Positions 1 to 5,890 of a stretch of DNA of 5,890 nt are shown one piece after another. Origin of the DNA: Propionibacterium sp. (lineage in GTDB: Bacteria; Actinomycetota; Actinomycetes; Propionibacteriales; Propionibacteriaceae); assembly GCA_012514785.1 (NCBI GenBank), contig JAAYZP010000014.1:1-5890 (forward strand), written 5' to 3'. The translations under genes and the position numbers were made by a program. Numbering within the stretch: position 1 is the stretch's first letter; every line of letters begins with the position of its first letter. The notes beneath the pieces were generated by a model. It worked only from the letters and a program-made list of their open reading frames with translations. It did not search any database and was not told the DNA's origin.

Positions 1-531
1 GAACTCCTCGCGCAGCTGGCGCTGCGTGTACTGGCTCTGGTTCTGGAAGAGCACGGAGTGGTACTCCTTGAAGTGGCCCACCTCGTCGGCAGCCGCGGCA
101 GCCATCGCCGCCCGGGCGGAGGCGTCGCCCTGACGGTCCTGGAAGTACGTCGTGCGGTACTCGACGGTGATCTGGCCCTGGTCGGCCAGTTGGTCGATCG
201 AGGGTCCGTAGGACAGATGGCGTCCTGCGCAGCCGGGGCAGAGGTAGTCCTCGTAGATGATGACGTGCGGCGTGTCCTCCGTCGGCTCGGTGCCGTTGAG
301 GAGGATGCCGTGGGCCTCGGTGGCGTTGGGCGGCGTCAGCTGCTCGGCGGTGACTTCCTGGTTGCCGCGCAGCAGCGGGGGGATGGCGACGATCGCGATG
401 ATGGCGACGATGGCGACCACCAGGATGCCGGCCCCGATGCCGATGATCCGGTTGGTGCGCTTCTGCTTCTGTTCCAGTTCCTGCTGCTGGCGCAGGGCCG
501 CGCGGCGGCTCAAGTTCTGCTTAGCCATCAT
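1..531 (-). CDS. DsbA-like membrane-anchored thiol oxidoreductase (3' end outside window)
   Basis: Partial gene: the first 177 codons are present and the frame is still open at the left edge. The product starts with a basic, Gln-rich cytoplasmic stretch (about residues 3-28, with QQQELEQKQKR), then one strongly hydrophobic segment (about 29-50, rich in Ile/Val/Ala), then an extracytoplasmic thioredoxin-like domain. The redox motif is CPGC (Cys98, Cys101) after the beta strand HVIIYEDYL, as in DsbA/thioredoxin_4 proteins. The cis-proline loop expected near the C-terminus is cut off. The likely role is forming or exchanging disulfides in exported proteins at the outer face of the membrane. The start is the first of two adjacent ATGs: GGAGG at 543-547 lies 11 nt upstream of it, against 14 nt for the second ATG (526-528). 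An in-frame ATG at 607-609 would add 26 hydrophilic residues but has no ribosome-binding site. The gene diverges from folC. Family assignment is firm; the substrate is unknown. Confidence 0.88.
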   Translation of the reverse strand, partial: MMAKQNLSRRAALRQQQELEQKQKRTNRIIGIGAGILVVAIVAIIAIVAIPPLLRGNQEVTAEQLTPPNATEAHGILLNGTEPTEDTPHVIIYEDYLCPGCAGRHLSYGPSIDQLADQGQITVEYRTTYFQDRQGDASARAAMAAAAADEVGHFKEYHSVLFQNQSQYTQRQLREEF

Positions 532-542
532 TTGGTCAAGGT

Positions 543-547
543 CCTCC
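543..547 (-). promoter_or_regulatory. Ribosome-binding site of the DsbA-like gene
   Basis: On the minus strand this reads GGAGG, followed by 11 nt and then ATGATG. It supports the ATG at 529-531 over the upstream in-frame ATG at 607-609, which lacks any purine-rich element before it. Confidence 0.7.
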
Positions 548-580
548 GGGAATCGTTTTGGTTGACTCTTCAAACTCTCC

Positions 581-607
581 CAACGCCGAGTGCTTCGCGA
601 AAGTTCC
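581..607 (-). promoter_or_regulatory. Candidate SigR/SigH-type promoter of the DsbA-like gene
   Basis: On the minus strand GGAAC (607-603) is followed by exactly 18 nt and then GTTG (584-581). This resembles the GGAAT/C - N18-19 - GTT pattern of the actinobacterial thiol-stress sigma factors SigR (Streptomyces) and SigH (Mycobacterium). It would give a leader of roughly 40 nt containing the ribosome-binding site. The target gene is a thiol-redox protein, which fits, but the match rests on short elements and could be chance. Confidence 0.35.
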
Positions 608-624
608 ATGCCAGAGCCGTGACC

Positions 625-654
625 ACCCTAATCGATACGCGATCGTGACCCCAA
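625..654 (-). promoter_or_regulatory. Candidate SigA-type promoter of the DsbA-like gene
   Basis: On the minus strand TTGGGG (654-649) and TAGGGT (630-625) are separated by 18 nt. TAGGGT fits the TANNNT -10 box common in actinobacteria and the -35 keeps the TTG core. Transcription would begin near 618, giving a leader of almost 90 nt that runs through the second candidate promoter. Confidence 0.4.
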
Positions 655-695
655 GGCTGCCCGCGTCCGGCTACGCAGGAACCGGGTCGGGGGAC

Positions 696-701
696 TAGTC
701 T
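696..701 (+). promoter_or_regulatory. -10 box of a probable leaderless folC promoter
   Basis: TAGTCT fits TANNNT and ends 10 nt before the folC ATG, so transcription should begin at or within a few bases of the start codon. There is no convincing Shine-Dalgarno sequence before the ATG, only a GGGG run at 703-706. No good -35 hexamer is visible 17-18 nt upstream (672-677 is TACGCA). Leaderless starts with this geometry are common in actinobacteria. Confidence 0.5.
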
Positions 702-705
702 CGGG

Positions 706-720
706 GTCATCATGGATGAC
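706..720. repeat. Perfect inverted repeat around the folC start codon
   Basis: GTCATC (706-711) and GATGAC (715-720) are exact reverse complements, and the three bases between them are the ATG start codon. An mRNA starting upstream of 706 could fold this into a 6-bp stem with the start codon as loop; a leaderless mRNA starting at or near 712 could not. It could also be a protein-binding half-site pair, or coincidence. Confidence 0.5.
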
Positions 721-2049
721 ACTGCCTACCTCGCGCTGGCTCGCGAGCTCACGTCGCGCTGGCCCGAGCACCGGGTCGCGCCCAGTCTGGACCGCGTCCA
801 GGCGCTCATGGACCTGCTGGGCGAACCGCAGCACACCATGCCCATCATTCAGATCGCCGGCACCAACGGTAAGGGCTCGACCGCGATCATGATCGAGAAC
901 CTGCTGCGGGCCGCAGGGCTGCGCACGGGCCGCTTCGCCTCGCCGCACCTGAGCGATGTGCGCGAGCGCATCACCATCGACGGCGCACCCATCAGCCGCG
1001 TGGACTTCGGCCGCGTCTGGGACGAGATCGCACCCTACGTCGCGATGGTCGACGAGCAGCGCATCGACGGCGTCGCGATGACGTTCTTCGAGGTCATCAC
1101 CGGGATGGCGTACGCGGCGTTCGCGGACGCGCCGGTGGACGTCGCGATCATGGAGGTCGGGCTCGGCGGACGCTGGGACGCCACCAACGTCGCCGACGCG
1201 GCCGTCGACGTCATCGCGCCGGTGGGCCTCGACCACATGCACATCCTCGGCGACACGCTCGCGGACATCGCGGCGGAAAAGGCCGGCATCATCAAGGAGC
1301 ATTCGACGACGGTGCTCGCGGGCCAGGAGCCCGAGGCCGCCGCGGTGCTGCTGCGCCGGGCGGTCGACGTCGGGGCGAAGGTGAAGGCCGAGGGCCCCGA
1401 CTTCGGGCTGCTCGATCGCCAGCTCGCCATCGGCGGGCAGCTGCTCCGTATCGCCACCGAGGGCGGCCCCGTGGGCGACATCTTCCTCCCCCTGCACGGC
1501 GAGCACATGGCGCGAAATGCGGCACTCGCGGTGGCGGCGGTCGAGGCGTTCCTGGGCGGCAAACCGCTGAGCCCCGAGATCATCCTCGAGGGGTGTGATG
1601 CCGTCGACGCCCCCGGCAGGCTGGAGCGGGTGCGCACCGAGCCCGCCGTGGTGATCGACACCGCCCACAACACCCCCGCGGCCGTGGCCATGGTGCACGG
1701 CTTCGCGGAGGCCTACGCCTTCCAGCCGACGGTGGGCGTCGTGGCGATGATGCAGGACAAGAACTCCGAGGAGGTGCTGCGCATCTTCGCCGAGGTGATG
1801 GACATGGTGGTCATCACGAAGGTGCAGAGCTCGCCCAGGGCCCGCGAGATCGAGGAGCTCGCCGCCGAGGCCGAGGCGTACTTCCCCGACGGTGCTGTGC
1901 ACCGGGCGCCCACCATGGCGGAGGCGGTCGACATGGCGATCATGCTCGCCGACACGGCCTCGGAACATGCCGGGGTGCTCGTCGCGGGATCCGTGATCGC
2001 TGCCGGCGAGGCCCGCGACCTGCTGAAGAAGGACGACGATGAGGCTTGA
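712..2049 (+). CDS. folC: Bifunctional dihydrofolate synthase / folylpolyglutamate synthase
   Basis: Cytoplasmic Mur-ligase-family enzyme that uses ATP to join glutamate to dihydropteroate and then extends the glutamate tail of folates. The 445 residues match the usual length. Visible motifs are the P-loop GTNGKGST (50-57), the folate-loop signature FASPHL (75-80), VGLGGRWDATN (149-159), GLDHMHILG (172-180), AAEKAGIIK (187-195, with Lys190 at the position carbamylated in homologues), PGRLE (301-305) and DTAHN (316-320) opening the C-terminal domain. The residue after DTAHN is Thr, where the family normally has Pro. The start is secure: an in-frame stop lies at 646-648 and no other start codon lies between. 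Translation is probably leaderless. The 3' end overlaps the DUF4233 gene by 11 nt, so the two are co-transcribed and probably translationally coupled. Actinobacteria usually carry one FolC for both activities; the sequence does not separate them. Confidence 0.96.
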   Translation: MDDTAYLALARELTSRWPEHRVAPSLDRVQALMDLLGEPQHTMPIIQIAGTNGKGSTAIMIENLLRAAGLRTGRFASPHLSDVRERITIDGAPISRVDFGRVWDEIAPYVAMVDEQRIDGVAMTFFEVITGMAYAAFADAPVDVAIMEVGLGGRWDATNVADAAVDVIAPVGLDHMHILGDTLADIAAEKAGIIKEHSTTVLAGQEPEAAAVLLRRAVDVGAKVKAEGPDFGLLDRQLAIGGQLLRIATEGGPVGDIFLPLHGEHMARNAALAVAAVEAFLGGKPLSPEIILEGCDAVDAPGRLERVRTEPAVVIDTAHNTPAAVAMVHGFAEAYAFQPTVGVVAMMQDKNSEEVLRIFAEVMDMVVITKVQSSPRAREIEELAAEAEAYFPDGAVHRAPTMAEAVDMAIMLADTASEHAGVLVAGSVIAAGEARDLLKKDDDEA

Positions 2050-2383
2050 ACCCCGCAACCCCATGATGCCGGCGCTGATGAGCGTGCTGATCTTCGAAGC
2101 GATCGTCGTGTGGCTCGCCGTGGCCGGGATGATCCAGATCTCCGATGTGCCGATGCTCTCGGCGGTGGTCGCGGCCGCCGTCGTCTCGCTCGTCTGCATC
2201 GTGGCGACCGCCGGCCTCAGGAAGGGCTGGGGCGTGCCGGCCGGCTGGATCGCGCAGGTCGCGGTGCTGGCGCTCGGCTTCCTCACGCCCTGGATGTTCG
2301 CCATGGGTATCATCTTCGCCATCATCTGGGTGACGTCGATCGTCCTCGGGAAGCGCATCGAAGCCAACAAACAGGAGAACTGA
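2039..2383 (+). CDS. DUF4233 family integral membrane protein
   Basis: A 114-residue protein with about four hydrophobic segments (roughly residues 11-31, 37-59, 67-83 and 85-104), a short basic N-terminus (RLEPRNP), a basic loop (GLRKGW, 59-64) and a charged C-terminal tail (GKRIEANKQEN). Size, topology and position between folC and ndk match the DUF4233 family, seen for example as Rv2446c between folC and ndkA in Mycobacterium tuberculosis. Its function is not known. The start ATG lies inside the last codons of folC, with AAGGA (2029-2033) 5 nt upstream. The stop is directly followed by the ndk start codon. This tight packing implies production in step with FolC and Ndk. A role connected with folate or nucleotide metabolism would be a guess from context only. 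Confidence 0.9.
   Translation: MRLEPRNPMMPALMSVLIFEAIVVWLAVAGMIQISDVPMLSAVVAAAVVSLVCIVATAGLRKGWGVPAGWIAQVAVLALGFLTPWMFAMGIIFAIIWVTSIVLGKRIEANKQEN
2373..2377 (+). promoter_or_regulatory. Ribosome-binding site of ndk
   Basis: AGGAG within the last codons of the DUF4233 gene, 6 nt before GTG at 2384. It supports the GTG start and suggests that ribosomes ending the upstream gene can restart on ndk. Confidence 0.75.
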
Positions 2384-2794
2384 GTGACGAAGACCTTCGT
2401 GATCATCAAGCCCGACGCCGTGGCGGGGGGTCTGATCGGCGACATCCTGGCGCGCTACGAGCGCGCCGGACTCCGGGTGGAGGCCATGGACCTGCGCACC
2501 ATCGACGGCGCCTTCGCCGACCGGCACTACGCCGAACACGTCGAGCGCGACTTCTACCCGCCGCTGCGCGAGTTCATGACCGCCGGCCCGCTGGTGGCCG
2601 CCGTCGTCGCCGGCGAGGACGCCATCGCCAAGGTGCGCGAGCTGAACGGCGCCACCGACCCCGCGGCCGCCGAGCCCGGCACGATCCGCGCCGACCACGG
2701 TGCCTCCGTCCGCGAGAACTGCGTCCACGGCTCCGACGGCGACGACTCCGCCGCCCGGGAGATCGCGCTCTGGTTCCCGGGCAGCCCGGGTTAG
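2384..2794 (+). CDS. ndk: Nucleoside diphosphate kinase
   Basis: Transfers the gamma phosphate of ATP to nucleoside diphosphates through a phosphohistidine, keeping the NTP and dNTP pools balanced in the cytoplasm. The 136-residue length is typical. The active-site set is complete: Lys9 in IIKPDAV, Tyr49 in HYAEH, Arg85 and Thr91 in VRELNGATDP, Arg102, Asn112 and the catalytic His115 in the ENCVHGSD signature, followed by SAAREIALWFP. The segment normally reading R-G-D-F-G is R-A-D-H-G here (residues 102-106), a mild deviation. The GTG start abuts the TGA of the upstream gene with no spacer and has a good ribosome-binding site. The TAG stop is preceded by a short GC hairpin and lies inside the candidate -10 box of the next gene. 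It is probably transcribed with folC and the DUF4233 gene. Confidence 0.96.
   Translation: MTKTFVIIKPDAVAGGLIGDILARYERAGLRVEAMDLRTIDGAFADRHYAEHVERDFYPPLREFMTAGPLVAAVVAGEDAIAKVRELNGATDPAAAEPGTIRADHGASVRENCVHGSDGDDSAAREIALWFPGSPG
2776..2790 (+). other. GC hairpin at the end of ndk
   Basis: CCCGGG (2776-2781) and CCCGGG (2785-2790) can pair with a CAG loop, giving a 6-bp all-GC stem ending one base before the ndk stop codon. No T-run follows, so it is not a standard intrinsic terminator. It might slow or stabilise the 3' end of an upstream transcript, and it occupies the spacer of the next promoter. Each arm is itself palindromic, so pairing could take other forms. Confidence 0.3.
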
Positions 2795-2797
2795 GCT
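2792..2797 (+). promoter_or_regulatory. -10 box of a probable leaderless promoter for the radical SAM gene
   Basis: TAGGCT fits TANNNT and ends 9 nt before the ATG at 2807, placing the expected transcription start at about the start codon. The gap (GGCGGCGCC) has no good Shine-Dalgarno sequence. The first three bases are the ndk stop codon. No clear -35 is visible (2769-2774 reads TCTGGT). If real, the radical SAM gene is transcribed on its own as well as by read-through from ndk. Confidence 0.5.
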
Positions 2798-2806
2798 GGC
2801 GGCGCC

Positions 2807-4751
<1,945 letters not shown>

Positions 4752-4759
<8 letters not shown>

Positions 4760-4773
4760 GGGCTCAGCCGAGC
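4752..4773. other. Small hairpins at the convergent gene junction
   Basis: CCCC-GTA-GGGG (4752-4762) and GCTC-AGCC-GAGC (4762-4773) are two short inverted repeats covering both stop codons of the converging genes. The stems are only 4 bp and no T-run is present on either strand, so these are at best weak stop signals. Only 4 bp (4760-4763) are non-coding here. Confidence 0.2.
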
Positions 4774-5876
4774 AGGTCCGCGACGTCGCGGCTCCCGATC
4801 CCGAACGCCGCGCCCACCGGCGCCGAGTAGAGCTCGCCGCCGTGGGTGGAGAGGCCCCGGGCCAACTCGGGCCGACGTCGCATCGCACCCTCCAGCCCGT
4901 GGTCGGCCAGCAGCGTGCAGTAGGGGAGCGTGGCGTTCGTCAGCGCGCGCGTCGATGTCACCGGCACCGAGCCCGGCATGTTGGTGACGCAGTAGAACGT
5001 CGAGCCGTGCACGCGGAACGTGGGGTCCGCGTGCGTCGTGGGGCGCGAGTCCTCGAAGCAGCCGCCCTGGTCGACGGCGATGTCCACCAGCACCGAGCCC
5101 GGCTTCATGCGGGCCACCATCTCGTTGGTGACCAGCGTCGGCGTCTTCGCACCCGGGATGAGCACGGCGCCGATCACGAGGTCGGCGTGTTCGGTGAACT
5201 TCATGATCCCGAACTTCGTGGAGTACTCGGTGCGGATCGCGCCCAGGGTGACCTCCTCGATGTAGCGCATCCGCGCGAGGTCGATGTCGAAGATCGTGAC
5301 GTTCGCACCCATGCCGCGCGCGACGAGCGCCGCGCTGAGACCCGCGACGCCGCCACCCAGCACCGCCACCTCGCCCGTGATCACCCCCGCCGCGCCGCCC
5401 AGCAGGACGCCGGCCCCGCCCTCGGACTTCAGCAGCGCATTCGCGCCCACCTGCGGCGCTAGTCGCCCGGCGATCTCCGACATCGGGGCGAGCAGGGGGA
5501 GCGAACCGTCGTCGAACTCCACCGTCTCGTACGCGATCGCCGTGATGCCACGGGCGAGCAGTTCCTCCGTGACATCGCGGTGCGCGGCGAGGTGCAGGTA
5601 GGTGAAGAGTGTCGAGGCGCGCTGCATCAGGTCGTACTCGGTGGGGTCCGGCTCCTTGACCTTGAGGACCAGTTCCGCGTCCCAGGCCGAGGCCGCGTCG
5701 TCGACGATCCCCGCCCCGGCCTCGGCGTACTCGTCGTCGGTGATCCCGGAGCCGATCCCCGCGCCGCCCTGGATGCGGACCTCGTGCCCGCCCTCGGCGA
5801 GCGCGTGGACACCGGCGGGGGTGATCGCCACCCGGTGTTCGTTGTCCTTCACCTCTGCGGGGATGCCCACTCGCAT
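4764..5876 (-). CDS. ald: Alanine dehydrogenase
   Basis: NAD-dependent enzyme that reversibly deaminates L-alanine to pyruvate and ammonium; it works as a soluble hexamer in homologues. The 370 residues match the family length (371 in M. tuberculosis Ald). The N-terminal MRVGIPAEVKDNEHRVAITP holds the substrate-binding Arg15. KVKEP gives Lys74, FTYLHLA gives the catalytic His95, and VDIAVDQGGCFE gives the catalytic Asp269. The NAD-binding fold shows VLGGGVAG (172-179), with Asp197 in FDID at the end of the next strand as the expected adenosine-ribose ligand. TNMPGSVPVTSTRALTNAT and the C-terminal ARGLSTHGGEL are also typical. The start ATG has AGGAG 5 nt upstream. No key residue is missing. 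It converges on the radical SAM gene and is not part of that operon. Its promoter and any Lrp/AldR-type regulator would lie beyond the right edge. Confidence 0.97.
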   Translation of the reverse strand: MRVGIPAEVKDNEHRVAITPAGVHALAEGGHEVRIQGGAGIGSGITDDEYAEAGAGIVDDAASAWDAELVLKVKEPDPTEYDLMQRASTLFTYLHLAAHRDVTEELLARGITAIAYETVEFDDGSLPLLAPMSEIAGRLAPQVGANALLKSEGGAGVLLGGAAGVITGEVAVLGGGVAGLSAALVARGMGANVTIFDIDLARMRYIEEVTLGAIRTEYSTKFGIMKFTEHADLVIGAVLIPGAKTPTLVTNEMVARMKPGSVLVDIAVDQGGCFEDSRPTTHADPTFRVHGSTFYCVTNMPGSVPVTSTRALTNATLPYCTLLADHGLEGAMRRRPELARGLSTHGGELYSAPVGAAFGIGSRDVADLLG

Positions 5877-5881
5877 TGCTG

Positions 5882-5886
5882 CTCCT
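5882..5886 (-). promoter_or_regulatory. Ribosome-binding site of ald
   Basis: On the minus strand AGGAG lies 5 nt before the ATG at 5874-5876. It fixes the start of ald and shows that this gene, unlike folC and the radical SAM gene, has a normal leader. Confidence 0.75.
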
Positions 5887-5890
5887 AACC

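Noticed and set aside
380..425. Short repeats of GATGGCGAC type that look like a microsatellite.
   Set aside because: They are explained by repeated ATC, GTC and GCC codons encoding the transmembrane helix of the DsbA-like protein.
562..567. TTGACT on the plus strand as a -35 box for folC.
   Set aside because: No TANNNT -10 box lies 16-19 nt downstream, and the site is about 145 nt before folC, which has a closer -10 candidate.
594..601. Palindrome TTCGCGAA in the divergent intergenic region as a possible operator.
   Set aside because: Eight bases is too short to call alone. It lies inside the spacer of the candidate SigR-like promoter, and there is no second copy to support it.
58..648. 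A plus-strand open frame opposite the DsbA-like gene with an Asp/Gly-rich repeat.
   Set aside because: The apparent repeat (around 370-430) is the complement of Ile/Val/Ala codons of the membrane anchor. The minus strand carries the CPGC domain and a ribosome-binding site.
628..2445. A 605-codon open frame on the minus strand across folC.
   Set aside because: It has the same wobble-opposite phase relative to folC, which has every family motif on the plus strand. It is a compositional shadow.
4842..5462. A plus-strand open frame inside ald.
   Set aside because: Arg/His-rich shadow of a complete alanine dehydrogenase with all catalytic residues on the minus strand.

Overview
The window is a stretch of uniformly high-GC DNA. 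G or C dominates the third codon positions, most genes overlap or nearly touch, and the gene order folC - DUF4233 - ndk - radical SAM (TIGR03960-like) is an actinobacterial arrangement. I place it in the Actinomycetota. Propionibacteriales is possible, but the sequence alone does not establish it. Nothing suggests a plasmid, phage, insertion sequence, CRISPR array or recent transfer.

Layout. Positions 1-531 (minus strand) hold the 5' part of a membrane-anchored, DsbA-like thiol oxidoreductase with a CPGC active site; its 3' end lies beyond the left edge. Positions 532-711 are a 180-bp divergent intergenic region with candidate promoters both ways: a SigA-like and a SigR/SigH-like promoter for the oxidoreductase, and a -10 box so close to folC that folC is probably leaderless. 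Then come folC (712-2049), a small DUF4233 membrane protein (2039-2383, overlapping folC by 11 nt) and ndk (2384-2794, GTG start directly after the previous stop). A large radical SAM protein follows at 2807-4759, probably with its own leaderless promoter whose -10 box contains the ndk stop codon. Alanine dehydrogenase (ald, 4764-5876) lies on the minus strand and converges on the radical SAM gene with only 4 bp between the stop codons.

How the genes relate. folC makes and polyglutamylates folate cofactors. ndk balances nucleoside triphosphates. The DUF4233 protein between them is of unknown function but appears translationally coupled to both. The radical SAM protein is of unknown function. 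ald links alanine and pyruvate and belongs to a separate transcription unit. The flanking dsbA-like and ald genes are not obviously connected to the core operon.

The hunt found no new multi-gene system; the coding content is recognisable housekeeping. The points worth a second look are at the regulatory level (leaderless starts, a stop codon inside a -10 box, a perfect inverted repeat around the folC start codon, a possible redox-sigma promoter on a redox gene). Also notable are the radical SAM gene standing without its usual partner directly downstream, and a near-zero convergent junction.
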